From Immersiella caudata (lineage: Eukaryota; Ascomycota; Sordariomycetes; Sordariales; Lasiosphaeriaceae): 64,000 nt of DNA. The stretch is from positions 3,410,001-3,474,000 of the forward strand of contig JAULSU010000003.1 of NCBI GenBank assembly GCA_030512335.1, written 5' to 3'. Positions 20,701 to 32,399 of this stretch are shown here, piece after piece (the first letter of the stretch is position 1; each line of letters begins with the position of its first letter). A model generated the notes under the pieces. It saw only the letters and a list, made by a program, of their open reading frames with translations, ran no database searches and had not been told where the DNA came from. The position numbers were made by a program, and so were the translations under genes.

Positions 20701-20918
20701 CTTCTTAGGGAGCAGGGTACAACTGTTCGCTATCTTCGTTTAACAAAGACATTTTCGCCATCCCACCATCAACTCCCTTTCGAGGACTCTAAACGATCCG
20801 TTGACGCCTGATGGTATGCAATGCTGCCGAGCAAGAACGCAGCCCCCATAATCTCGGATTACACAGTCGCCAAGCGGACATACTCACTCGTACGCTATCT
20901 CTAGTTTCAGTGCACCGC
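17769..20918. other. 3.1 kb gene-poor region
   Basis: Many short overlapping ORFs occur on both strands, none with recognisable domains or splice structure. It holds a T-rich patch at 18110-18126, a C-rich run at about 20484-20507 followed by T9, and a tandem GAGTTACCGCGCC pair at 20341-20370. I found no tRNA, rRNA or transposon signature. Confidence 0.5.
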
Positions 20919-22465
20919 TCAAGCGTAGGTGCGCGACAGGTTCCGCAGATACCAATCCACCAACTTGCGTCCAACCTTGGCCTCGGAGACGTGGATCAGG
21001 TCCTGTACATTCTGTTAGCCCTTGGTCAGACACAGACCTGAACATCGCCACTTACACCCTGCAAAGCATAGTCAAGGTCGCTGATGTTGACTAGCTCGCC
21101 GTCGAGAAGACCGGTCTCAGTCCAACGCAGCTGCTTGCTTCGCTGCTTGTTCACCAATAGCCACGAGCGCAGTTCATCGTCCTTGACGTCGAGGAAGCCA
21201 GCGAGCTTGCTCAGGTCCATAGTGGTGTAGAGGCGGAGGTATGACTTGACGGTAGGGCTCCACATGTTGGTCTTGACCTCATCCATGAAGATGGAGAGGT
21301 GGTGCTCGATGGGATCGATGTTGGCCTCCGGGTTCTCGAAATCTGGGGGGACGGGGGAGATGAACTTGGGGCAAGCGGCCCGGAAGAGCTCCTCGAAGAT
21401 GGGCAGGGACTCGGGCCCGCCCTTCTGGAGCTTGAGAAGCTGGTCGCCGTACTTCTCACGGAGGGCCGTGTGGATGGTATCATCCAGACGGGTGGGGGTG
21501 AAGGCGACGCAGATAGCGATGAGCGCGTACATCTGCTCATTCTTCTTGGTGATGGAGTCATACTGCGCGCTCTTCTGGAAGTTCTTGGTCCTCGAGACGT
21601 AGACCAGGATGTGGCTGAAAGCACGGATAGCATCGCTATAGCGGCGCATCATCATGTAGGAGAAGCCCACATAGTAGTAGGTTGTGAAGTGGGCGGCCAT
21701 GACCCGGGCGAACATCGCCTTCTTGTTGAGCTCAATGTCGTCGAGGGTCTTGAGCGCAAGGCTGAAATCTCCAAGGAGAGTATGGACCCGCAGCAGCCCA
21801 ATGATGGAGAAGTAGCCGAGCATGCGATAAAGGCTCTTTGAGCCGTAGTCGCCGGCAACCGCCATGGGGTCCTCGTTACGCTTCATGGCTCCAAGCTGCT
21901 CGGCGATTTGCGACCTCTGAATCAGTGAGTAAAGAACGTTGAGAACACTATAACAACCCCACGTGTTCGGGTTTTCGCGAAGCATCTGGATCTCCTCCTC
22001 ATTGTTGCCCTGTCGTGCGATTCTTGCCCGGTAGGAGGAGAACGAGTTGAACTGGTAGATAAATTCATCGATGACATCCCATGCCCAGTAGTGCTACGTA
22101 ACAACAGTAAGCATACGCCCGAAATATTCCCTGAGGACCTCAAGGTCTGGTAAACGCACCGATGGAGGCTCCAGGTCGACCGGCCCCTCAGAGTTGAGGA
22201 TGAAATGGAATAGGCTGCAGTAGCTGTCGTAGCTCTGGAATTTGGCCTCGAGAGGCGCAGAGAAATCCAGCGGCTGGGCGGCTTGTTGGAGTCGGGACTG
22301 GATATCGTCGGTCTGCTGGGCCATGGAGAGGCCAGCGGGTTCAAGGTCGTCGAGCTCCTCAAACTGAACCTGCTCCTTGTAGTCGTTGACCAGGTTCTCC
22401 TCCTCGACGTCGCTGTCGTCGCCCATGGTGCGGATCGGCGCCATGCCTTTTTGGTATGTGCTCAT
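20919..22465 (-). CDS. EIF3L: Eukaryotic translation initiation factor 3 subunit L
   Basis: Exons 22465-22160, 22093-21056 and 21002-20919; 475 residues. Introns: GTGCGT...CGTAG (66 nt) and GTAAGT...TACAG (53 nt). The ATG at 22465 gives M-S-T-Y-Q-K-G; the frame is open upstream but only from a TTG. The N-terminus has the acidic D-D-S-D-V-E-E-E motif and D-Y-K-E-Q-V common to eIF3L. The conserved Y-W-A-W-D-V-I-D-E-F-I-Y-Q-F block spans the first junction, and the PCI-like C-terminal part ends D-L-I-H-V-S-E-A-K-V-G-R-K. eIF3L belongs to the outer octameric core of eIF3, which recruits the 43S complex to mRNA. It is divergent from EFL1, 641 bp away. Confidence 0.95.
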
Positions 22466-23106
22466 ATTGATCGATGGCAGTACCTCCAGTCGTGAACAGG
22501 CCTCGCGATGGTTGGGAGAGTCAGTACCCAAGGAGGCGTGGGGTGTGGCGGTCGCGATTACCCGAAATCGCCAAAATCGGTGGTGGGGCTCGACGATTTT
22601 TTGTGTCCTTTGTGCCTTTCTCTCAGGGTTGGTCGGCAGTCGACCCCCCTAAGCCGCTAACCCCGATAAGCCGATTTACGACCCCACCTGAGGGAGGTGA
22701 GGGGCATCGCTTTCACAAGACTACAGAGATCCATGATTGCATATGATTCATTTTCACTCTAGTCGTGTACAACCCACCCTACTACCACCTAGGCATATTG
22801 GTAAATGTTCATTTAGAGTCAAGCTTCAAATGGGCAGCTTCAAATCCCTAGAGTCTAAAATTGACGTCGAGTCACGGTCCGCCATACTTTTCAACCCCGC
22901 CCCATTCAGTTTGTGTACTTACCTACCTAGATATACAACGGTGGTCTCTGCGTGCAGAGATTGAGGTGTTAGTCATCCCGCCTAGTTGCCACTGTTTCAC
23001 TACCAACACATTCGAATCTCCAGCTACGCAGACAGCTCAAGCTGCGTCTTTTCAACTCTCTTCAGATTCTCATACACCCATATTTGTCCCACATACCATT
23101 TTCAAG
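22466..23106. promoter_or_regulatory. Bidirectional promoter between eIF3L and EFL1
   Basis: These 641 bp separate two head-to-head translation genes. The region contains a CTTACCTACCTAG motif (about 22918) and a CCCTAAGCCGCTAACCCC stretch near 22649. Co-regulation is plausible but not shown. Confidence 0.5.
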
Positions 23107-26100
23107 ATGCCAGTTGTCACACCAGACAAGTTGGCTAAGCTCCAACAAAATGCAGACGATGTCCGAAATGTAAGCCCCCCAACGCTACCGCTCTATCGCT
23201 TTATACCATACCTTTACTAACCACACCTACCCTCTCCCAGATTTGCATTCTCGCCCATGTTGTATGTCTCAACACACCCTCCTTTTAACCTCTGCAAAAA
23301 CCAGCTCTAACGTTCTCCAGGATCATGGCAAGACGTCACTCACAGACGCCCTCCTTGCTACAAATGGCATCATCTCCGCTAAACTCGCCGGCAAGATCCG
23401 GTACCTGGACTCCCGCCCGGATGAGCAGCTTCGGGGCATCACGATGGAATCTTCGGCCATCTCACTCTATTTCTCGATGCTGAGGAGATCTAGCCCCGAT
23501 GCTACTCCCGAGGCCAAGGAGTATCTTATCAACCTGATCGACTCGCCGGGCCACATCGACTTCAGCAGTGAAGTATCTACAGCTTCCCGGCTGTGTGATG
23601 GTGCCGTGGTGCTGGTAGACGCAGTTGAGGGCGTGTGCAGCCAAACAGTGACCGTTTTGAGGCAGACTTATACGGAAAAGCTGAAGCCCCTTTTAGTCAT
23701 CAACAAAATGGACCGTCTCATTACAGAGCTCAAAATGACACCGGGAGAAGCATACATTCATGTCAGCAAGCTTCTGGAGCAGGTTAATGCTGTTCTCGGG
23801 AGCTTCTTCCAGGGAGAGCGTATGGAGGAGGATCTCAATTGGCGACAGCGGATGGAAGAACGAGTGGCGGCAACCGCGGCGAAGGAGACAAAATTCACCG
23901 ACAACCAGAGCGAGATGGGGGATCTAGAGTTCCAGGAGCGAGACGACGAGGGGCTTTATTTTGCACCGGAAAAGAACAACGTCATCTTTGGCAGTGCCAT
24001 TGATGGGTGGGCATTCACAGTACGACAGTTTGCCGGCCTGTATGAGAAGAAGTTGGGTATCAAACGGAGTGTCCTGGAAAAGGTACTCTGGGGAAGTTTC
24101 TACCTCGACCCTAAGACGAAGAAGGTGTTGGGCCCAAAGCACCTCAAAGGGCGAAATTTGAAGCCTCTCTTCGTACAGTTGGTGCTGGAGCAGATTTGGG
24201 CCGTCTATAACGCCACTGCTGGTGGTGATTCTGGAAAGGGAGAGCCTGTTCTTCTAGAAAGGATCACAAAGTCGCTCAACCTCACGATACCCCCGCACAT
24301 TCTTCGCTCTCGAGATCCTCGGCTTCTGTTGACGACAGTTTTCTCATCCTGGCTCCCGCTCTCCGTTGCTTTGCTGGTTTCAGTGGTCGAGTCGCTCCCT
24401 TCCCCAAGCACAGCTCAGGCAGAACGGATGCCCGAGCTCTTGGACGAGATACCTGGCGCGGATCATGTCGACCCCAACGTCAAGGACGCGATGGTCTCTT
24501 TTAAAAAGACACCATCCGACCCAATGGTTGCATACGTCAGCAAGATGGTGTCGGTTCCCGAGAGCGAGCTCCCCGAGAACCGAAGGCGCGGCCCCCTCAG
24601 CCCCGAGGAGGCGCGAGATTTGGCCAGACGAAAGAGGGCGGAAGCGGCGCGCGCACAAGAGGGTACGGGCAACGACCCGGATGACCTCGTTGCAGCGTTC
24701 TCGAACACCTCGCTCGAACCCGTTGTCCCTGAGGTGGAAGAGAAGCAAGCCGAACAAGAACATCTCATCGGATTTGCACGCATCTATTCGGGCACGCTCT
24801 CAATTGGGGATGAAGTCTATGTCCTGCCCCCGAAGTTTACTCCGGCGGATCCTCATGCAAATCCGGCACCCAAGAAGGTCACTGTTGCTTCTCTCTACAT
24901 GCTGATGGGGCGCAATCTTGAGGCCCTCGACTCTGTTCCGGCTGGAGTGGTGTTTGGCATCCGTGGGCTGGAAGGGAGTGGACTTCTCAAATCTGGCACA
25001 CTGTGCAGCCAGCTGGAGGGAGCCGTGAACCTAGCAGGCATTGCCAACCTGGCTGGGAAGCCAATCGTCAGGGTTGCCCTTGAACCGGTCAACCCCGCTG
25101 ACCTGGACAAGATGATCAAAGGGCTTCATCTTCTGGTCCAGAGTGACCCCTGTGCCGAGTACGAGCAATTTTCTACTGGAGAGCACGTCCTCTTGACCGC
25201 TGGTGAGCTCCATTTGGAACGCTGCCTCACGGATCTGCGGGAACGATTTGCACGGTGCGACATTCAGCCCAGCGCTCCCATCGTGCCCTACCGTGAGACG
25301 ATTGTCCGGAGCGAGGAGATGCGGCCCCCGGTTAGCAAGGATCTCGGACGTGGTGTTGTCGTTGGCGGGACCAGCTCCAAGCAGGTTACCGTAACGCTCC
25401 GAGTGAGACCGCTCCCCTCTGACGTCACCGACTTCCTCCTCAAGAACTCTGGGGGCGTAAAAGCCTTGTATTCTGGCGGCAGAGCTGCTGGAGAGGCGGA
25501 CCTGGAGTCAGCCACGGATGACAATACCGCCGCGCAAGTCGAGAAGGTGGAGGCAGATGAGGATCTTTCACAGACGGCCAAAGTTCTCTCCGCTGAAGAA
25601 CTCAAAACCCAACTCCAGTCCCGGTTTGACACCTGCAAGGACCGGGACGGTTGGAATGGTGTGGTTGACCAGATCGTTGCCTTCGGGCCACGAAGGACTG
25701 GGCCAAACCTTCTCATCGATGCCACCAAGGACTGTTACTTTTCCAAAGCATTCGCTGCCGACAAGAACAAGGCCCATCAAAAGTCACCCCCCTCCCGAGA
25801 TCAGAAGCTCCAGGCAGGCCACCTGTGTGATAAGGTCGTCTACGGCTTCCAGCTAGCGACGCATCACGGGCCGCTCTGCAACGAGCCAGTACAAGGCATC
25901 GCCGTCTTCGTCGAGGATGTCACCATCACAGAGACCGAAGAGGACATCGCTGCGCGCGATCGTGCTGGAAGATTAACAGGAGAGGTCATCAAGACAGTCC
26001 AGCAATCGATTCACAAGGGTTTCCTAGACTGGTCGCCCCGTCTAATGCTCGCAATGTACTCATGCGAGATTCAAGCGAGCAGTAAGTCCGCATTCTTTTT

Positions 26101-26550
26101 CCCCCCCCCAGCTTGACTCCTCCTAGCTCTCAGGACACGATCAACTAACAATCCACCCCCAACACAGCCGAAGTCTTAGGCCGTGTCTACGACGTCCTCA
26201 CCCGCCGCCGCGGCCGTGTCCAATCTGAAGCTATGAACGAAGGAACCCCCTTCTTCACCATCCAAGCCTTGTTGCCTGTAGCCGAGTCGTTTGGTTTCTC
26301 TGATGACATGCGCAAGCGGACCTCAGGTGCGGCGCAACCGCAGCTCATCTTCACGGGCTTCGAGGTTTTAGACGAGGATCCATTCTGGGTGCCGTTTACC
26401 GAGGACGACCTTGAAGACCTGGGCGAGTTTGGTGACCGAGAGAATGTTGCGAAGCGATACATGGACAGTGTACGGCGCCGAAAGGGGCTCTTGATCGAGG
26501 GGCGGAATGTGGCTACGGATGCGCAGAAGCAAAAGACTTTGAAGAGGTGA
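23107..26550 (+). CDS. EFL1: Elongation factor-like GTPase 1 (60S ribosome maturation)
   Basis: Exons 23107-23169, 23241-23261, 23321-26081 and 26168-26550; 1,075 residues. All four are in phase, and the second is a 21-nt microexon encoding I-C-I-L-A-H-V. The G domain shows A-H-V-D-H-G-K-T (G1, about residues 26-33), R-G-I-T-M (G2), D-S-P-G-H (G3) and N-K-M-D (G4). An insertion rich in charged residues follows domain I (about 450-520), as in EFL1 but not in EF2. EF2-like domains II-V follow, with the C-terminal A-E-S-F-G-F-S-D-D-M-R and T-S-G-A-A-Q-P-Q. The EF2 diphthamide signature is absent. EFL1 (yeast Ria1) works with Sdo1/SBDS to evict Tif6/eIF6 from cytoplasmic pre-60S subunits. Confidence 0.95.
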
Positions 26551-27593
26551 AGTGAAGATGTAGGAGAGTGGAATGGCAAAAAGACAGAAGCATAGCGCAG
26601 AAACTGGGGAACAACTGCATGAAGTAGCATAAGTCACGAATTTCAATCTAGATGTCAATGATGGTTGTCTCAATCGAGTTTTTATCTTCCCTATTGTCGC
26701 CGTGACTACGTAAACATGGAAGCATCGCCGTCAAATAGACCTTGCCTTGTTCCCGTAATCGTGTCGGCTGCAGCTCCCACGATATGCCCTCGCCTACATG
26801 TCAAACGATGCTGCCCAACTTTTGGTGTGCCCGCTCCCATCCGTTATGGTTCCCACATCGCATCGCTAGAAAGCACCGAGACCCCAGTAAGTTTGTCTAG
26901 CAAGATGGCAGACGGCTTGGGAGGGAAAACATCATCCCTCCCGCCCATTCAAAAACCAAAGCAATCGGGAAACAAAGAAATGGCAAACGCCGGTCCCTTT
27001 CCTCCCCAGGAAGCATGGTCGCATATCTATTAGAAATACCCCCTTCCCTGAAAGAGTTGAGATCTTTGCTCATCAAAACCATGTATGCCCGCTGTGACAT
27101 GAAACCTGCGTACCTAACCTCCGTGAGAAACCCGACCCGCAAAGTGTCGGCAAAGCCCGATCTAGATGCGTGAAAACACGCATAAACGATTCCTGATGTA
27201 TAAAACCCCGAAGAGACGGGGAGCCGGAAGCCATGTGGGCTCTTCAATATTGTCGAGAGCGCCGACCGAGAAAGACATGCGGTCCTTTGCCGGCTGCCGA
27301 GACACGGACGACAGAACATTTTGCCTTGGCGTCGAGGGGGAAAAGCATGATCAGGGTGGATATATGTACTGTCGACAGCACTGCAGCGAGCTATCCAAGC
27401 AAATCGAGATGAGTTTGCAGGAAGAGAAGCAGATACCGATGCCGAAAGTGAAGAGAGGTGATTGTCGTATAGGTCAGAGACGTTGGCGGGGAAGATAAAG
27501 GTCATCAAGGAGCATAACGGGCTGAAAGCTCCAGCAGAAGAGCCGATACTGGACGTGACGTGTGAAGGAAAAGGGCGATATGTATTGTTACAT
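26551..27593. other. Convergent 3' region between EFL1 and eIF4B
   Basis: No gene is supported. A 250-codon minus-strand ORF here (26897-27649) overlaps the eIF4B end in another frame and has no recognisable content. Confidence 0.45.
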
Positions 27594-29766
27594 TCAGGGA
27601 CGGCCACCACGGCGGCCCTTGTTCGGGACCGTAGTCCATCCGTCCTCATCTACAGTCGGAGTAGAAGGTGTCTCAACCGTCGGAGACTGCGGCACTTGGC
27701 CCTGTTGTGACGGAGCAGGACCGCCGTTGGCGCGGGGAGGACGTCCAGCATCGTTGCGGGGACCACGAGGGATGCCGCCACCACGACGAGGTCCGCTGGG
27801 AACATGACCGCCACGCGAAGGCGCGCGCTGCTCTCCGGAAGCTGATCTCCAGTTTCCGCTCTCTGTAGCCCGGGACTTTGGGTTGGCGACAGCCTCCTTG
27901 GGCTCACGAGGCTCGCGGGTGCGAATAGGGACCTTCTGCTCGCCATTTGCAGGAGAACCTTCCTCCTCCTTTGCCTCAGCGGGCTTGGCCGCCTCGGCAG
28001 CCTCAGCCGCAGCCTTTGCAGCAGCCTCGGCTTCCTCCTTCTCGGCAGCCTCGGCCTCCTCCTTCTCGGCAGCCTCCTTTGCGGCGGCTTCTTTTGCCAA
28101 GCGCTTCTCCTCCTTGGCTTTCTCGTCAGCTTCCTTCTTCTCCTTGATAGCCTGCAGGCGCTTCTCCTCGATCAATCGCTCGCGGGCCGCTGTGTCGATG
28201 GGGCGTGCAGCACCAAAGGGGTTTGCCTTTGAGTCGGTAGCAGAAAGAGCTGGGGATACAACGCCAGGGGTGTCCGAGACTGTGCGCTTAGTGAGGTTCA
28301 GCTTGGGCCGTCCCGCAGGCTGAGCAGGAGGTCCACCAGCAGGAGAAGGCGGGGCCTCGCTTCCATCACGGGATTGGACAGGAGATTTGACAGGTGCATC
28401 CGGTCGCATCCTCTCGCGCCACTGGTTGTCCTTCTCGGCGGCGGTGGGTACACGCTCCGGGCGCTCTGGGCGCTCAACAAATTCCCGACGCGGGGGGCGG
28501 GAGCCTTCACCCTGACCCTCGCCAGGGCCCCAAGCAGCAGGAGAGGCTCTTCGCGTGCCGCGGTACGACTCAGACCGGCCAGCATCAAGGGAGCGAGGGG
28601 CACGGGATCCATCGCGAGACTCTGTGCGCTCCATCTCTGGTGCGGGGGGAAGAGGTCCCTTGCGCTCCCAGTTGCCGAAATCTCTGACCTTTCCATCATC
28701 AACGTGCTCACGGGGAGGGCGGCGCTCGCGTTCGCCAAAGTCTCCGCCACCACGTCGGTCACCAAAATCTCCACCGCGACGGTCGCCTCCACGGCTCGGG
28801 ATATCCTCGAGGGGACCACGGCGAGCACCCCAATCCAGGTCACGGAATTCACGGCCACCGTCGGCCCGGTCCTTCGCTGAGCAATGTGTTAGTGCCTCTT
28901 GAGATGTCACAACTTCCCCCAGGGTCCAGACTTACGAGGATCGGCAATCTTAATTCTAATGCTTCTTCCTTGGAAGCTCACTCCATCGAGAGTCAGAGCT
29001 TGCTTCAGGCCCTCGACATCCTCAAACTCGGCATACGCAAATCCTTTCGGTCGGCCCTGCTCACGGTCCTCAATGATTCGGACGTTGACAACCTTGCATC
29101 CCTCAAAGAATTCGGTCACAGTCTCCTGGGTCGCATCGTACGAGAGGTTTCCAAGATGCGCAGTGAAGGGCGGCTTGGTGGGTAGGGTCTGGGGGAGGTT
29201 GTCACGAATGGAGTGATAGCCTGTACATGAGAGACGGTTAAGAAGGCTTCGTTTGTTGATCTGGGAGCTTAGCATACCTCTGTCTGCATAACCACCGCTT
29301 CCACCACCATAGGAAGTCGCTCCACCACGACGGTCGGAGGAGGGGAGGGGCTGGGTGCCTATTTGCAATGAACGGTCAATTTTTCGACCCAGGCCAATTG
29401 GTTGTGCGATGCGGTGTCAAAATCCCACCACCGCCAAGATGACGACGCAAAGCAGAGCTCGGGCAATGGAAGAGCTTACCATAAGTATCCTCAACTTCGT
29501 CGGCCCATGAGCTCGAACCGCCACCTCCGAACGCTGTTGTGCGTGTCAGCTCACATTCGTCGTGCTGGTCGAACAAGCCAAATTGCCGGTGTGCCATGCT
29601 TGGCATGGAGGGGAAACTCACCAGGTTCATTGATAAATTCGCCCAGGGAAAACTTCTGGACTTCCTTCTTCTTCGGCGCTGTGCATTCGCATTAGCAAAA
29701 GAATGGCAACAGCGAGGCCGACATCGACATGTCGCATGCGGGCGATGTGCGGTTTTGCTCACCCAT
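27594..29766 (-). CDS. TIF3: Translation initiation factor 4B
   Basis: Six coding exons: 29766-29763, 29678-29622, 29533-29480, 29358-29278, 29220-28936 and 28876-27594; 587 residues. All introns have GT-AG ends and keep phase. The first coding exon is only ATGG and continues as M-A-P-K-K-K-E-V-Q-K. The N-terminus has the S-L-G-E-F and S-S-W-A-D-E-V motifs of fungal eIF4B. One RRM lies at about residues 80-165, with A-H-L-G-N-L-S-Y-D as RNP2 and K-G-F-A-Y-A-E-F as RNP1. After it come Arg/Asp/Gly-rich stretches (D-R-R-G-G-D-F-G-type), a long Ala/Glu/Lys helix and a basic Gly/Arg tail. eIF4B stimulates the eIF4A helicase and mRNA loading on the 40S subunit. The many introns clustered in the first ~480 coding bases are striking. 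Confidence 0.92.
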
Positions 29767-30284
29767 GATTGCGGTTTAAGCCCACGCGCGACGACGGTCT
29801 ATCGCAGCGCGCAGTGGGAGAAGCGGTCAGCCGAGATAGAGTCTCGGCAATTAGGAGAAAGAGCTCGTCGAAGCAGAGAGCAAAGATGATTTCTCAAGGC
29901 AAATGCAATTGCAAATGCCACGATATGTCAGAGGGAGTCGGCTGGTGTAGGTCGCCGAGGCTGGTTGAGCGTGGTAGAAATTCAGGTGGGAGGAGGGTTC
30001 AGTATTTTTTCCCTTCTTCGCTCAGGGGTGGGGCTCCCGGCCCAGTGGCGCTAAACCTTTTTCGCTTAGGTAGCCAGTCGCGGCAAAGGCAGTTCATCAA
30101 CGTTCGCAGCCTCGCGGTTTGCATCTCACTCGGAAACGAGGGAGGAGGGCTCGTAAGAAACCGGAAGACTTGGTTGCTATTGATACTGGGGAAATTGTTT
30201 ACCTGCCTCCAATATCGTCCCCCTACCACTGCTGGTCGCCCTCCACCCTGAGCCACCCGTTACCTCACACCTTGCTGTCGAGCC
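29767..30284. promoter_or_regulatory. Bidirectional promoter between eIF4B and the Tim17-type gene
   Basis: This 518-bp gap lies between head-to-head start codons and must contain both promoters. No specific element could be assigned. Confidence 0.45.
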
Positions 30285-31190
30285 ATGGGGCGCATCACAT
30301 TACCAAAGCCTGAGGGGAGCGAGGATGTGAACCAGGTATCAGCTTCTCCAGCATTGGTGCCACAGCAACAAACACAAGAGAAGGTGGCCGCACTACCATC
30401 ACCGGTGCCGCGCCAAAACGAGGAGAGGACCCTGCTCCCCCCTGAGCTGATGGCGATTGTCACTCCGTCTCTAAAAGTGGGCGCCGTTACCGGTGAGACT
30501 GTCGCCCTTTGCAGAACTGCAACAAAGAGCTAAATGTTAACTCGCATCAGGCACATTGGGATTATTCACTGGAGCGGCAGCGGGTATCATCCGGTCTGCG
30601 CCCCCTGCCCTCTTTTCAGTTGTCATGGGAGGGCAGATGTTCATTCTTGGTTCTAGCTACTATGGTGAGACACGCCGCTGGCTACTGTTCACAGGGCTCA
30701 TATTCTGACTATTGGTAGCATCACGGCTAGTTGCTCTCAAAGCCTTCCGGGGAGAGGATGGTATTCGACCAGTGGACAAGCTGAAGGCAAGCGCGCTCGC
30801 TGGCGGTATCGCCGGAACGGTTGGTGGAGCAATACGTAAGTGCTGTCGCGGGGGACAAAGATTGACGCCTCTAACCGTGATAAAGGGGGCCCGAAGAACA
30901 TTATGCCCGGCATGATATTCTTCTCTTTGTTTGGAGGAGCCGGCCAACTGGTCGTAAATGCAATTAGCTGGAACACCAAACCCGATGATGAGTCAGCTAC
31001 AGAGAGCTTCCTGAAATCGAAGTGGAGTCCTGTTACTTTCCTTACCGATGAGGAATACCGGAAGATACTCGATGAGAAGCTTCTCCGCGTTGACGTTGAA
31101 ATAGCCCTTGTGGACGATAACATTAAAGAACTTCGAGCGGCTGAGGGACAGTCGAAGAAACAAACACCAACGAACGACACCAGGGTTTGA
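30285..31190 (+). CDS. Tim17/Tim22/Tim23-type mitochondrial membrane protein
   Basis: Exons 30285-30492, 30551-30664, 30719-30835 and 30886-31190; 247 residues. The introns (58, 54 and 50 nt) all have good donors and acceptors. After a polar ~65-residue N-terminus come hydrophobic Gly/Ala-rich segments: V-G-A-V-T-G-T-L-G-L-F-T-G-A-A-A-G, then F-S-V-V-M-G-G-Q-M-F-I-L-G-S, then A-G-G-I-A-G-T-V-G-G-A and F-F-S-L-F-G-G-A-G-Q. The repeated G-x3-G-type helices fit the Tim17/22/23 superfamily, perhaps a fungal relative of the complex I assembly factor TIMMDC1. A charged C-terminal helix (about residues 195-247) faces the matrix or intermembrane space. The family call is moderately sure; the exact orthologue is not. 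Confidence 0.7.
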
Positions 31191-32399
31191 GGAAGGCGGT
31201 AAATAGGGGGAGGCGGTATATTCGCATACCTACTTGAGAGCGTGTGGTGTGCCTCCTTGGGTACAGCAAGGTTGCCGCTGTCATTAACCACTGGGTTTGG
31301 AATATGCACTTGTAAGTTGTATCGTTTTGTAAATTTAAGAAACGGAGCGTTTGAGGCGCATTTTTGCAGCAATGGCGTGTGTGTCTATGTTGGGCGCTCT
31401 CCTTGGAGCAAGTGATGGGCGAGGAGTTATCCGGGCAAGCTTGGTTCGCGGCTCCAAACGGACCCGGCTTCGCGGAGCTCTCAATCCCCATCAAACCCAC
31501 AAAATGGAGCATCCCAAGCTCGAACTTCTCAGCTGGATGATACTTGCAGTTCCCCGGTGGCTCACTACAACCCGTAGGAGCCATAGTGTAGCATCGAAAA
31601 CAATCTAAATAACATCTTCACTAGACCGATTTGATAGCGCGCCAGCAGAATCAAGGTTTGCAAACGCAGATTAGCAACAGCGAGCGAAGTGAGAGCCCAA
31701 CTCTGATTTCACCGCACGGTTGCACAATTCCCCATGCTTCAAACAGGGCGATGTGATGCAGCAGGGAGAGCTCGCAAAACGATGCAACCCATCAATGCCC
31801 CGCCAATCCGCCCTTCCCCAGATCCCTGTCATAGCTTGAGGCTTCCCGCCCGGCGGTGAAGAGGGGCAGAAAACACTTGTGGGCAAGCAGGACAGGGATG
31901 ATGGCAAGACTGACTTATCGCTCCACGTTGGGATCCCGGCTCGTCGTAAATATCAATCGATCCCTATCCAGAGCATCCGCGCGGGTCCTTCCAATTTGTC
32001 TCCTCGCCTGTTCAGTATTCTGCAGCCCGTCCGGCGCTCAGTTTGCTGCTTCTTCGATTCTTTTTTTTGCGCCGCCCGATGCGCCGTCCGCTGACGCTTC
32101 CCGGAATCCGGACATATCGGCGTGGGTAACAAGGGACCAGGGTTGTTTGGCCGGCGCATCTACGAACAACACTTGCCCGGGATGGCATTGCTCGCTGTAG
32201 AGCTGCGCGAGTGAATAGAGACGGGCTGGGACACATGTCTGGCCGTCGCCTCGTACGCCATTTTCTCCTCCCCGCCTGTCGATGCTCTTTCTTTGTGCGG
32301 ACCCGGCTGGATGGATGCTGACTGGCAGCTAACGGGGGGCCCACAGGCACAGGCAGAGGCACCGACATAGGCTCGACGCCAGCTCCCTACGCGGATGAG
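31191..32399. other. Intergenic region upstream of FMP27
   Basis: No coding region is supported. The right end carries the FMP27 promoter and leader. Antisense ORFs here extend into FMP27 and were rejected. Confidence 0.45.

Noticed and set aside
26897..27649. 250-codon minus-strand ORF between EFL1 and eIF4B
   Set aside because: It overlaps the eIF4B C-terminus in another frame and has no domain.
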